A stretch of DNA of 64,000 bases from Verticillium longisporum (taxonomy: Eukaryota > Ascomycota > Sordariomycetes > Glomerellales > Plectosphaerellaceae), in assembly GCA_019188255.1 (NCBI GenBank), contig JAETXT010000004.1:2542001-2606000 (forward strand), in the 5' to 3' direction. Within the stretch, counting starts at the first letter, position 1, and each line of letters opens with the position of its first letter. Shown here one piece after another: positions 42,521-54,085 of this stretch. Under the pieces are notes generated by a model. That model had not been told where the DNA came from. It saw nothing but the letters and a program-made list of their open reading frames with translations, and did not search any database. A program made the translations under genes and the position numbers.

Positions 42521-45500
42521 ATTGGCTCGATGGCGACAGCCATATCTCAAGTCCCCCGCAGAAAGTGGCACGCCCCCAGCTAGCACGGCCGCCTTGGCTG
42601 TGTTGAGTTTCTTGACTGATCACAGTTCGCGAGGCCTCGGGGCGAACGCAGAGCATCGCTCAACACAAGCTTCTTTGAGGATACTTCTTGATGGTTCTCA
42701 GTACCTAGAGTCAGGGTGTGCTGGATGTCAAGGTGGATTTCGATGAGCAGCGACACACAAAGCTAATACATGTCTAAGCAACTGCTCTGATGATTGCATG
42801 CAGACGAGGTCTTGGTATTGAGAGGTAGGGGCTCGTTCTAGGCTCACAGCGTGGAAAGGATGCTCTCCTGCCCCTTTGGAATGTTACGTGGAAGCTGAGC
42901 AAGATAGGACCTCCCTATGTCGGTCGTATCATCGAGCTCAATATTTAATGCCAACAGACCACCCCATAGCGATGACACGAGAGGAACCTTTGTGGCATAG
43001 CGACTGCTGCAGCGTTACATGTGGCGCTTGTCAGTGCGATGAGGAGCCTGAACACTATTGGCGATGGTCTCTCGCTCATCATGCCGATATGAAGCGCCTC
43101 GGTGAGTTGCTCGACTATAGACGAGAAATGAATAGCACAAGCTTAGGACTCGTGAAAATGGGGCTGTCATCCTCACCGTGAAGGAGTAATGGGGTGAATA
43201 ATCGACCTCACTGCCAACATTGCTGCAGGGGCACCATTGCAAACAGAAAGTGGGCATATTGCAGGCCAACCGAATTTGCGGGTACTCGCGGGACCAGATG
43301 CAAAGCCCAGGCTGTCTCGTCGCTCGTGACGTGCCCCCATCGGTGGGAGGGATGGTGGCGTTGGAGGTGCCGGTGCTAGGAGAATTCAGAAGGGCTTCTA
43401 CCTAAAAGAGTTTTTCAAAGCCAGGCTCATATCAGCCTAGGTTGCGCGGCAGGGCGCCCAGCCGCTGACGAGGGAGGCTGGCCGCACCACGCTTGTCTCC
43501 GTTTGACCTTGACTTGGAGAGAACTTGGAGAGAACTCAAGTCGCCGGGATAGAAATGTGACTTCTGCCACTCTGTACTGTGATTGCTGCCAGAGGCTTAA
43601 CATTCTGGCAGTGAGGTACCTTACTTGGCCATGTCGCTCCGGTCAACCCTGCTCCTGATTCGGTCTTCAGTCCCGTGCCCATGTGCAGGGAAGACGCGCG
43701 AAGGCTGGAGATTGGGGGACCATCGCGCAGAAGGCCCCCATCAATGCGTCGCAGTGGGAATCACAGCTGGGACTTGGCTCTGAACTTAAGCTCATTGGCA
43801 AATGGCACCAAAGGCTGGGCACCGCAGGTCACCGCAGGGAACGAGCAAGGAGGAGGGTGGGTACGGGTGCATGGTGGTCGGTGGAACAGCAGACTAGAGG
43901 TACCTAATGGAAGAGGGTGAAAACTGCTTGCGACGCGAGAAGTTGGCAGCGGCGGAAAGCTGGATGGAAAGCGACAAGGAGTAGGGCGATCGGACGCTTT
44001 ACGACGGCAGAAGCACGGGATGGCAAAGCCAAGAAGAATAAGGCAGCCAAGGAGAATAAGGAAGCCATGACTGGTTGAGATGAGGGAACATGGCTTGCCA
44101 AGTGGCAGTTGGAGGGAAGGGGGCCTCGATGGCTCTTGCCAGGAAATGGGGAGGTCAGAAGGGCAGGTGCGTGAGCCGGGCATCGAGCGGGCAGGAGCAG
44201 TTGAGCGACGTTGGGGAGGGGCCGGTGGTCGTGAGAGAACACCGCCCAGACCGCCGAGCCTTTGCCGAGACTCTCGGCGGCAACCTCTACCCGGTGATGG
44301 AGTGGGAGAAGCCAATCAGCCGACCGGATGCGGAGATTGAAAGTGCGGGTTGCCTCGCACCATCCCGGTACAAAAACAGGCGTCGTTCGGCCGTGGGCGT
44401 CCATTGTTCGCCCCCGGCTGGCTTGGCTTATCCTTGGCTGGTGGCATGGAGTCAGGAAGTCGTGCTTGGCCACTTGGCGGCTTGGGATTTCCTTCCTCGC
44501 CCTTCTTTGTCCGCTGCCACGGTTCAGGCCATGGCTTCGTTGTAGCCCATCGCACCTACCCATACCTCTGCTCCCCTACCCTTCTGCACTCCTGCCATTC
44601 TGCTCTTACGTGATAGCCTCGTGTCTGCTCCCTGGTCAAATCCGGGGCAGGAGCTGCTAACACTGGGGGAATTAGGTCGTGACAAATGGCTCCGACCGTA
44701 ATTTGTCCCTAATCGCCCCTCACTCATGTAACCGCGATGGATTTCATGACAGCAGAAAATTCTGAGAAAGTGACGGGAAAATCTCCGCGAAACAAAACAC
44801 ACCGCATCGTTCGCCGCGAGTCACGATGCCTATCGCACGTTAGCCACGGGCCGGGTTCGCTTGGGGTTCTTCGCCCATTTCGCTTGCTCGACACCGACTG
44901 CCGGCCTCTTGTCCGCTTGACACCTCTCCGTGTCTTGAGCCTCATCGGCCGCGCAGCAAACGACGAATGGATCCCTCTCCAGATAGGTACGATGGGGTCG
45001 ACTAACCCGAAAGGCGCGCGCCTTTTTCGGTCGCTTGTTTCGACAAGACCATCTATCGCACAGTTCAAGCCCGCGCCGTGACAACGACTGACAGGCTAGC
45101 GTCCGAATCGAGATGCCTGGCCGCGACTCGACCACGGGATTCGGCCATGGAATGACATGATGATTTCCTCATGGAAACCGACCAATGCCTCGCTCAGCTG
45201 CTTGCCCTCCTAGGCCAGACGGAACCAGGCCAGGCAGGGGTAGCCCGAGCAGTTTCTGAGCCTTCTTACGGCTAGATTCTAGACCTTGTTTGTCCAGAGG
45301 TCCGACAGTCTGTCTCCCCACCGAAAGCTGGCCGGTGCTTCAACTCGCTGACTGTCGTGGCCTTGGAGGTTCCAACCCAAGGCCAAAGTCCCACTTGCTG
45401 CCTGCTCCTTATCTTCTGGAAGCCTTCTTCGCGTCCCTCAACGGCCGCCGCGTGCCAACCAAGGACAACCCTCACGCGATGGACGAACCCGCTAGGCCCA

Positions 45501-46267
45501 ATGACGAATCCCAAGGAAGAACGTCTTGCAGGCTTGGGCCTATCCGTGAACTGGCCATGACCGGCCACATGAGACTGACCAGGGTGCTCATGCCGGTCGC
45601 ACGCAAGCGAGACAAGGCTTCGTGTGGTGGGGAGCAGGAGCGAGCATGCGGGGATGGAGAAACTGGCGAGTCTCACGAGTCGCCGGACCTCCCAAGCGGG
45701 TGCCCTCCTTGTCTGACCTTCCTTTAGAGAGAAAATGCCAATGCCACCAAGTGGTGATACCGCGCCTTGGCGAGATACGCACCTCGGGCTTACCGTCCCA
45801 ATTCTGCCAACGAAATGCGACGAATCGTCCCGCACCCTGACCCTGCCCACCAGACCCCTCGAGATCGCCACCTGATAGACAAGAACGACATGATGTCTGC
45901 CTTCCTATCGCGCAGCTCTGGGGTAATTAGATGGCCCATTGGTTCCGAGAGCCACTACCCATCGTTGAGCTTCCCTCCCTGTCTGTAGCCCAGCCCTGGT
46001 CTTGGACGAGCATGTGCATGGCTGGCCAGGGGTAAGAAGGGCTATTCCCCCCCATCGAGGACCGGACCGCCTCGATGGATGGATATATAGCCCCTCTGTC
46101 GGTACCATCTCTTCGGTTTTCATTCGTGCTTCCCCTCCTCTTCTTTCTCCCAGCCCCAGGTCGACCTTGCAGCTCCCCCTCTCACGCCAACCCTCGTCTT
46201 GCTTGCGTCAGCCCTCCCCTTAACCACAAGACGACAACACGCGCAGTCGGCCATCGTCAACTCAACC
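42521..46267. other. 3.7-kb gene-poor region
   Basis: GC-normal. Many overlapping open frames up to 219 codons around 43.7-45.9 kb on both strands, none with a recognisable motif, plausible start context and splice pattern together. A 13-bp tandem duplication (TTGGAGAGAACTT-type) lies near 43510-43540. The last part is the symporter promoter, with a TATA-like ggatatatagc at 46080-46090 and a CT-rich leader. Confidence 0.5.
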
Positions 46268-47761
46268 ATGGGTGTCGACGAGGAGAAGAGGGCCATGGAG
46301 TCCAACGACCAGGTCAAGGAGAGTTCCTCCTACGACCAGCCCACCCCTCAGCCCACCGGTCCTGTTTCCGCCGAGGTCGAAACGGTCAAGAAGCCTTGGT
46401 GGCACTCGGTCAAGGAGGCTCCGCCACTCAAATTGTCATCGCTGCCGCCCTCGCCATCGGCATCGGTCTGGGTGTTTCTGCTGGCGTGGGTGTGGACAAT
46501 ATCCCTGAGGCTGCCCCCGTCATCATCGGTATTCCTGGTTCTCTCTGGCTTCGCGCACTTCGCGCCACTGGTCAGTATATTTCGGCATCTCGATACAGTG
46601 TCGGTCACTAACCTTGCCTCTACAGTCCTTCCCTTGATTATTTGCGCAATGATCTTGGCCATTCAGCGTCTGCGTGAGGTTGCCCAAGGTGCTGCCGTCC
46701 TTGCGAAGTGGACCATCTCCTACTACGTTCTCACAACCATTCTCGCCATTGCTTTCTCCATTATCATGACGTCTCAAATCTGGGAGCCCATGATGGAGAA
46801 TGCCGCCACCGGAGAGGGCGATTCTGAGTTGGAAGAGAGGAAGCCTCACCAGATTGTGCAGACGCTCTTCTTCACTCTGATCCCCCAGAACGTCGTTTAC
46901 GCTCTGGCCAATGACGAGCTGCTCGCCATTCTTGTCACTTCGATCATTGTCGGATACCTGATCAAGGACCCCGCAACCTCCGCCATTCTTCGTGCCGTCA
47001 TTGAGGTCGAGGTTATGATCACCAGGATCATCACCTTCCTCATCAAGCTGGCACCCATTGGCGTGTTCTTCTTGATTCTTCCCAACCTCTTCAAGCTCGA
47101 CATGGCCAGTGTCGGTACCAATCTCGGTGTTCTCATCGGCGGCTCCATCAGTTCTATGCTGATCCACCTGTGGGTCATCTTGCCGATTCTCTTCTTCGCC
47201 TTCACTCGAAAGAACCCTTATCCCTACTGGGCCAAGTCGTCGCCCGCGTGGCTCACTGCTTGGGGTACCGCTTCTTCTGCTGCCACCCTTCCCGTCACTC
47301 TGCGCGTCGTCCGCGAGCGTGGCGTGCCCACTACCGTCAACAAGTTCGCTGTTCCCCTTGGCTGCTTGATCAACATGGACGGTACCGCCATCTACTTCCC
47401 CATGGTGTGCGTGTTCATGGCTGCTACTCAGGGCATCAAGCTCGACGCTGGCCAGTACATCATGATCCTCCTCTTGTCCACTCTTTCGGCCATCGGAACG
47501 ACGCCCATTCCGTCGTCGTCCCTTGTCTTGACACTCATGATCACTTCCTCCGTTGGTATCCCTGAGACTGATATGTTTGCCGTCGTCGTCGCAATCGATT
47601 GGTTCATCGACCGTTTCCGCACCATGGTCAACGTTTCTGGTGATATCTTCGCTGCTGGTATCATTGAGAAGATGACAGGTGTCCGCGATCCCGAGGACAT
47701 GGTTGACGAGGACCTCATTGCCGAGCGTAACAATGTCCACGACAACACTGACCGTGTTTAA
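46268..47761 (+). CDS. Dicarboxylate/amino-acid:cation symporter (DAACS/SLC1 family)
   Basis: Sodium- or proton-coupled uptake of C4-dicarboxylates or acidic amino acids across the plasma membrane. The start ATG 46268 has a good context (CAACCATGG). The correct frame needs one extra G at 46417-46418, so that VKE runs into GSATQIVIAAALAIGIGLGV, and removal of a 55-nt intron at 46571-46625 (GTCAGT...CTACAG), so that WLRALRAT joins VLPLIICAMILA. Family signatures follow: WTISYYVLTTILAI (TM3), AAATLPVTLR-type SSAATLPVTLRVV (HP1 tip), NMDGTAIYFPMVCVFMAA (the NMDGT substrate/Na+ site in TM7), SAIGTTPIPSSSLVLTLMI (HP2) and AIDWFIDRFRTMVNVSGD (TM8, with the substrate-binding Asp and Arg region). The product is ~480 residues. 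Without the two corrections an uninterrupted but wrong frame reads through. Confidence 0.92.
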   Translation: MGVDEEKRAMESNDQVKESSSYDQPTPQPTGPVSAEVETVKKPWWHSVKEAPPLKLSSLPPSPSASVWVFLLAWVWTISLRLPPSSSVFLVLSGFAHFAPLVSIFRHLDTVSVTNLASTVLPLIICAMILAIQRLREVAQGAAVLAKWTISYYVLTTILAIAFSIIMTSQIWEPMMENAATGEGDSELEERKPHQIVQTLFFTLIPQNVVYALANDELLAILVTSIIVGYLIKDPATSAILRAVIEVEVMITRIITFLIKLAPIGVFFLILPNLFKLDMASVGTNLGVLIGGSISSMLIHLWVILPILFFAFTRKNPYPYWAKSSPAWLTAWGTASSAATLPVTLRVVRERGVPTTVNKFAVPLGCLINMDGTAIYFPMVCVFMAATQGIKLDAGQYIMILLLSTLSAIGTTPIPSSSLVLTLMITSSVGIPETDMFAVVVAIDWFIDRFRTMVNVSGDIFAAGIIEKMTGVRDPEDMVDEDLIAERNNVHDNTDRV

Positions 47762-49188
47762 GGTTGTTGTTCCGGTTCGCGGAGGGATGGGTGGAGTTGT
47801 TGTAAGAATCTTTTGTTTAGTATCTGATAGTCTCAATCCTGATTTGCTATCATCTTATGACGGATCATGTGTTATGGTTGATTTTCTGTTGGGAATTGAC
47901 GTAGGTGATGGTCAGGGCGGGTCTCTATTGGTGTCGGCATAGATGCACGCTTGAACGCATTCATGCGGCTCGGCGCATCGACCAAAGGGAGGCGCATGTT
48001 GGGCATGAATCAATGGATGGCTTGCCTTGAAGTCGTCGATCAGAAGTCTTGGAGTCAGGGTTGCAAGCCGTCTTCTTGCATGTTGCAGTACCAATGTCGC
48101 GGTACTCCATTCGACGTGTTATCGTATCGGAGGTGTGTTCTTCGGATCAACTCCGCGGCATTGTGAAGATAAAAGGCAGCAGTTCCTGCAATCAGGAGCA
48201 CATGGCTATATCTACCAGACGTGCCTGCCAAACCCAGGGCCAGACACTCGGCCAAACAGCCATCGTGCCGGGCCGGATGCCGCGGCATCTGCGGCGCTGT
48301 GCGCACAAACTCTCCGAGAGTGCGCCTCACCTCTCATGTCTCTCTTCCGCACAGAGCAGGATGCAGAAAGGGCGCCGTGGCGTCGAAGTGCAGGGCGCGA
48401 GACTCTGGGGAGATGCCTGTCGAAAGTCAACCTTGGCAGATGAGGCTCTCGGCCACGAGGGGTGTTGGCCGGGTTTTGGGGGACAAGGAGGCTTCCAAGC
48501 GGCCGGAGGATCCGGGGCGTTGGTGGAGAGGGCTGGATGGGTGGCGTTTGCTGACGAGGCACAATGGGCCTCGTGGGGCGGGTGGGATGACGGTTTCGGG
48601 GTGGGTTCGGCGAAGGGGTTTTTTGACCGAGGGCGGTCGTGCGAGGGCTGGCGAGAATGGGTGTTATGAATGCAATAAAGGCATCTATTTGGATTGGAGG
48701 ACATGGGGTTCCCGGAGTGTTGATGCAGGGTCTAGGTGAGATATTTTCGTGGATTACAGGGCCTCATAGTTGCTCAGCAATTATGGAAAGAATGTGTCAT
48801 TCAAGAGGCCGTCAGTCCATTTCACCAGGCTTGACGAGCCATGACACTATCTATTCACATTGTGGCAACTACTTCCGCGAGTTTATCAGGCAAAATGCCC
48901 AGACACAGCATGAACTGTGATAATCCCTAGTCAAGAAGGGTTCATTTGGCAGGGCAAGCACCGAATCGGAACTTCAACATATAAAAAATATTGTAGCAGT
49001 GCAGAAGTGTTGCAACAAATGGAGTTTCGTACCCAACCCAGACATTGTTCTCAAGGGGCTGTCTTGATGGGTCTTCATTGATGCTACTGTAGGCCCACGC
49101 ATCACCTATGGAACACCCAACCGTGGACAAGTGAGGCCAGGTTTTCGCCTCCTCAAGGCCCTGGAATAAAGACGAAAAGCAAGCGAAG
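47762..49188. other. Intergenic, no gene recognised
   Basis: Convergent intergenic region between the symporter (+) and the 2-oxoglutarate oxygenase (-). Open frames of 100-206 codons overlap one another around 48030-48740 in both directions and show no motif; judged non-coding. Confidence 0.55.
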
Positions 49189-50396
49189 CTAATCTTTGGT
49201 GAAGGTCTTTGCGAATCTCTGTGCACACCACTGACATGTCGTCAATAATTTGTCAAAAAGCGATATGGGTCTGATTTTAGGGGCCAAACTTACATTCCCA
49301 CAGCTGATCGGCTCGTATTTCGGCGGGTTCTTCTCGTCCGTACAGCTCGGCAATACGGAGCACGTCTCGTTGAAATTGAACCCAAAGAAAAACGGCATGG
49401 AGATGCGGTCCTCGGGTGCGTGGTTGAAGACGCGATGAACGGTCGACTGGAATCGGTCATTCGAGAGCCGCATCAAGAAGTCTCCGATATTGACCACAAA
49501 CGTGTCGGGAATGGGAGGCACCTTGATCCACTGCCCTTCATTCGTGAGGACTTGAAGCCCTCCGATGTGGTCTTGCCAGAGAAAGGTGAAGCACTGCAGA
49601 TCCGTGTGTGCGCCCAGGCCGACGTCCAGGACGGCGTCCTCTGCGGCTGTGTTTCTGGGGTAGAAGTTGATCACGCCGTCGCTGCGGGAATGTCAGTTGT
49701 CATAGCCAAGCAGAGGAGGGGGTGGACGTCCACAAACCTTCCAGGGTAAGTGACCAGATTGTCAAAGTAGTCTTCGGGCACGTCGAGAGCTAGGGCAAAG
49801 ATCTTGATCATGTTTCTGGCAAGAGACAAGCATGCCTGCCAGTAGGCAAGCATAGCATCCTTGAACCCAGGCAGGTGACTGGTCCCCTCCCACACAAAGT
49901 CTTCGCCGCGGAGCCACTCTTGGACTTCCGGTGGGATGGCGTCCAAGTTTTTCTCCTGCGGGTCGTACTTGGGGTCGTACCTAAAGTTGAAGCCTTCCTT
50001 GAGGTCCATGGACTCGGTTGGGGAAATATGGCCCCTGCGACTCCAACCATTGTAAAACTCGGAATGCCTCTGTGCTATGACGTCTTTCTGCTCGACGGGC
50101 TGGGCGAAGAATTTGTGGCCCTGCTTGAAAGCTGCTTCGATCTTCTCGCGGGCGATGCCGTGGTTCTTGATGTAGAAGAATCCTGTGTTTTGCGAAGCGT
50201 CGCGAACGACATTTGCCAGCGCCCGCCTCTCTGGCTCGTTGCCTTGTATTCCAGACAAGTCAATTATGGGGACCTCAGAGCTATTGCAATCTCGAGGGGG
50301 TGTTTTTAGTACATCCCGATACACTGAGCCGTAGGCCGACGCCAGTTCCAGCTTATAGGTCTCGGGAGACTTGGTCTTGGTCGAAGTCGTAGTCAT
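49189..50396 (-). CDS. 2-oxoglutarate/Fe(II)-dependent oxygenase (isopenicillin-N-synthase-like)
   Basis: Non-haem iron oxygenase of the DIOX_N/2OG-FeII_Oxy superfamily; hydroxylation or desaturation of a small molecule in the cytosol is expected, substrate unknown. Exons on the minus strand: 50396-49738, 49681-49294 and 49218-49189, with introns of 56 and 75 nt; 358 residues. The N-terminal domain has SSEVPIIDLSGIQG and TGFFYIKNHGI; the middle has FYNGWSRRGHISPTESMDLK. The jelly-roll core carries the iron ligands in GLGAHTDLQCFTFLWQD (HxD) and SNDRFQSTVHRVFNH (distal His), and RISMPFFFGFN (the Arg-x-Ser that binds 2-oxoglutarate). All catalytic residues are present. Divergent from a Zn2Cys6 regulator gene with a 0.9-kb shared upstream region, so co-regulation is possible. 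Confidence 0.93.
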
Positions 50397-51299
50397 CTCG
50401 CAGGGTTGTAGACTGAAAGAATTGTAATATACCGCTTTGATACTCAATCATCAACTGTCTGACGGTTTAATATGGATGGTAGCGATTACTGGTTGTATCT
50501 CTAGGTGCGAGGTCCAGAGACAAACGGGTGGGCTAATATGAGGTTTTGACGGTCTCCGTCGGTTTCCGGTGGTTCACGAAGCATGCTGGAGGTGTACCCC
50601 GCTTCTGCCACTGATCCTCGGAAGATAAGGTCTGTCCAACAATCGGCGACACACGGGCTTGACTTCACTGTTCAAACCGCTCTATCTTCAGCATCATCCC
50701 TTACTTCATTAGTGAGGAGAGTACGGTCTCCGATAGATATGGATTGCGGGACATGACCAAATCAGCGTCGATGCATAGGCAAACACGACATTATAGGCCC
50801 CTACTCACACAACTACAGTGATCTACATGCTTTACGAGTAGCATTTTGCCTATCTTCAGAATCTGACACTGCAGAGACTCCTATTTATGCTCTGGTCATG
50901 CCCGTACCTGGAGTGCGAGATCAGCGCCAAATAAAACCATAGTACCATGTCAGGGCGCATCAAGTCCAGGTATAGCTGGAAGATTGACAACTCTGTCGAG
51001 CTCAGTATTATGTTTGCTTGAGAGACGTTAATGAAGCCCGAGAACCATCTGGACAGACATGATTCTTAAGGCGACTCGACAAGATGTTCCATTTGATGCT
51101 TCAAGTGACGATGGTAGGCGCTGACGGACCGTGGGTTTTGTGGATGTGTGGGGTAAAGGTTCGCTGAAAACTCGCGGTAGGCCTAAATAGGACTTGTTAC
51201 CCCTTGCTCCAGGGCGGTAGACCCTCGATTTCTAGGTCCACCACATTCCTGTCTTCATGGAGCCTGCGTCGTAATCGTGGTCTGCATCTCTCCGTCAAC
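50397..51299. other. Divergent promoter region
   Basis: Shared upstream region of the 2-oxoglutarate oxygenase (-) and the Zn2Cys6 regulator (+). No open frame of note. CGG triplets occur but I could not assign an operator. Confidence 0.55.
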
Positions 51300-52545
51300 A
51301 TGTTTGAGAAGCGTTCGCGCACAATTGTACCGACATCTCCCAGTCGCGTGGCCAACGGCGAATCCGAAGAGCGTCAGCCGGCCCAGAAACGTCGGCGACG
51401 CGTCTTTTCCTGTGAGTCGTGTCAGAAGCTGAAGTGCAAATGCGACTACGACGTCCATGCGCAAGCGTGCCGCAGATGCCAGAATCTACGGTGATTGATC
51501 CTCCACGACTCTCATCAGGGCCACCGTGGTCCGTGTCACACTGACAATGTATTGCAGAATCTCTTGTTCGCGCCGCGAGGACGTGGACGTTGTAGCACAA
51601 TATCAAGAAAGTCCGAGATCATTGTCTGCGATAGAAGCCAAGTGAGACATGAACTCTCAAGATCTTGTGATTCCCCTACATCAAATGACTGACGCGATGA
51701 GTCACAGGTTGCTTGAGACTCAAAGGGAGACGCAGGATGCGTTACGTCAGTTAACGCGCCTCGTTCAATCGGTCACAGACCGAATGGACGACAGGACCAG
51801 TCGTGGGAAACCCTCAGAAGAAGAGAGAGAACGCCTGGTCAACGATGAGACTGTCTCCTTGCCTGAAGGCGATGAGCCTGGCCCCAGCCAAATATTGGAC
51901 CCTGCGGACTACGCTGTCAGCTCCGCGCCAGTCGTAGTACTCCGCGAGATTGGCCGCCGGTACACAGGTGTTTACATGAGGCCACGAAGCCTTGCCAAGG
52001 TCGACTTGGTGCATGACGATGTCTTGACCGAGACGGACGCATATGAGCTCATCAGGACGTGAGTGGGCTCCATTGGGTTCTCGTCGAAGATTCAACTGAG
52101 CTAACGTGACCACCAAGTTTTCATGCTCAAGGGAAGCACGATTGGCTTTTGAAGGAAATGATCGGAGTGATGTCGAGCAATGATCTTCGACACACCTCGT
52201 CATTTCTTCATAGTGTGTGCTGCCTGCAGGCCATACCACACCGGCCCGACCTCGTTGTGGATGCCGTTCATCAAAGGGTTCATGACCGCGTCAGGATGTC
52301 CCTAGGACAGGTTCTCCTGATCAGTCCTCTGACTCTGGAAGAAATCTATGGGATATTCCTCATGAGTGACAATGGATCTTCTGCCAAGCATGTAGGTTGA
52401 ATTCCCCTGGCTGAGTCTGACACCGAACTGATCGCGTGCTTGCCAGCTCAACTCTGAGTATATCGACAGTTGGGTCTTGACAGGCTACTGTGCCAAGCTT
52501 AGGGTTGACTCATGTGGCCCGCTGGCCGCCCAAAAGCATCTCTAA
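51300..52545 (+). CDS. Zn(II)2Cys6 transcription factor, short C-terminus
   Basis: Five exons fit by phase: 51300-51490, 51558-51641, 51708-52058, 52118-52391 and 52447-52545, 332 residues. The DNA-binding cluster is near residues 38-67: CESCQKLKCKC, then DYDVHAQACRRCQNLRISC, i.e. CX2CX6CX8CX2CX6C, preceded by the basic RRRRVF and split by intron 1. A predicted coiled coil follows (LLETQRETQDALRQLTRLVQ SVTDRMDD region). VVVLREIGRRYTG and TFHAQGKHDWLLKEM then start the regulator middle region. The last exon, YIDSWVLTGYCAK, is a conserved segment of this family, but the frame stops 16 codons later, where relatives continue for several hundred residues. The activator therefore seems truncated; a missed downstream exon was looked for and not found. 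It may regulate the adjacent oxygenase. Confidence 0.78.
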
Positions 52546-52709
52546 ACCCTGATACTGTCGCGTTACGCACATGATTGGTTGGTTGGTCCAAAATCAACCT
52601 CCCCGCCCCCGCCATGTCCAGGTCAAGCGGTTAGACTTGAAACAAAAGAGATGTGAGTCTCCCGTTGTTCTCACTTACCACTTTGAATCTTTCTATTCAG
52701 TCTCTAAAA

Positions 52710-53787
52710 ATGCCTCTAGGTCATTATTGGACTGTAGAAAGGCTTGACAGTGAGCACCGCCATGCCGTGTCACAGGCCCTAAGCAACATTTTGGCTACCG
52801 ACGCAGCATTGGTCACCTTTGCCCAGATCATTGACGGCCTACCTATCTGTGACATAGCATGGGACACACGAGGGACCAAGCTGACGCCACAGCACCCCAT
52901 CAACTCTCATATCGAGCTCTGCCCGGGGGCGACAGCGAAGGCTGAACAGTTTCGAAATGATTTTCAGTTAGAAGCACTTGTCTTCAAGCCCGAGGTGAAT
53001 GACGTCCTTTCCTTCTCATCTCTGGCCAGCAACTGACGGGTCACAGCTGCTGCAATGTTTTCAATCGTCGTCAACGTCGAGTCGCAGTTTTGCCCTTCGC
53101 CTCCTCGAGCTTACGGTTTCAGCAATTCATCAAATCGGTGTCCTTTTGTTTCAGCTCAAACCACGCATACATGATCGCACCACCACTGGTAATCTTGAGG
53201 TGGACGAGGTCACATCATGGGAGCGTCCACCTGATATGTGGTCCCGCGTAGTTCCTCATCCAACATTATTCACACAGTCGCACTTCGTTGCCCATGAGCA
53301 GTATCCAGACGGCATCGCAGACATGGTAGGATATTGGGCCGAGGACCGAATCCTTGGAGGGGTCATCCTTTTCGACCACTCCTCTTCGTGGAATGAGCAA
53401 AACATAGAGCCTAATGCTTATATTCATTGTGGGAGAGACAAGATCACATATCGAATCTGCCAACTCCTCGACGATCAGCAAAGCCGGCTTATCGAATTCC
53501 TTCGGTCGAGCGAAAAGCCTCCAAAGGAAAGAAAGGCAAGGACCAACGGACCACTTCCAATTCTACCCTCTTCCGACAACAGAACGCGGATCGATCAAGG
53601 CGACGCCATTCCGGTCCACAAAGTGTACAGAGATATTTGGGAGAGGGCACCGCCCCAGAAGCCGCGGCTACGAATGCAGCAGTACATGGACCGCCGGGTG
53701 TTGAACGAGCTGGACTATCCCGAACTGAACTTTGACGAGCAAATGGAACGATTCAATGATTTGAACAGTCAACCCAAGGACGAATGA
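52710..53787 (+). CDS. Conserved fungal protein of unknown function
   Basis: Two exons, 52710-52994 and 53047-53787, joined by a 52-nt intron (GTGAAT...CAACTGAC...CACAG); 341 residues. A possible 5'-UTR intron (GTGAGT ... TTCAG) lies just before the start. Conserved-looking segments are AIHQIGVLLFQLKP, HEQYPDGIADMVGYWAEDRI then LGGVILFDHSS, HCGRDKITYRICQLLDDQQ and VYRDIWERAPPQKPR; the end NELDYPELNFDEQ is acidic. I recognise this arrangement from uncharacterised ascomycete proteins, where it often lies near secondary-metabolism or transport genes. No enzyme motif, signal peptide or membrane segment is visible. It follows the truncated regulator after 164 bp and is convergent with the MFS gene. 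Confidence 0.82.
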
Positions 53788-54085
53788 CCTATCTCTATTT
53801 GCTAGATATATGGCTGCATCCTTCAGACCTGGGGTTACGGATGGTGAAGCTATTGCTGCTGTGTTTTTCACTAGCATTGTCAGAGTGACTTTATCCAGAA
53901 GAAATGTAGGACAGCTATGACTTGTCTATTAGATGTAGACTCGGCGTGTGAGATTGTTCCGCACATCGTCCTTATAAATTCGACGAATACTTGAAGGATA
54001 CTGATCTTCCAAAACCTCAGTCATCAGATAGAAAAACTGGATTTATCAACGGAAGTTTTCACCCCAATTGCAATAGCGCGCTGGT

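Noticed and set aside
43761..44563. Overlapping frames of 184-219 codons in the gene-poor region
   Set aside because: Several frames on both strands are equally open; Pro/Ser/Arg-rich translations without motifs or splice sites.
46523..47836. 437-codon open frame antisense to the symporter
   Set aside because: Same kind of codon-bias shadow; it spans the intron and stop of the real gene and has no recognisable motif.
48027..48740. Frames of 138-206 codons between the symporter and the oxygenase
   Set aside because: Mutually overlapping, Gly/Arg/Trp-rich, no motif; composition artefact.
49219..49350. Extension of the oxygenase through intron 2 as one open frame
   Set aside because: The read-through gives a Lys/Leu-rich tail unlike the family, while the GTAAGT...GCACAG splice gives the usual short FAKTFTKD-type end.
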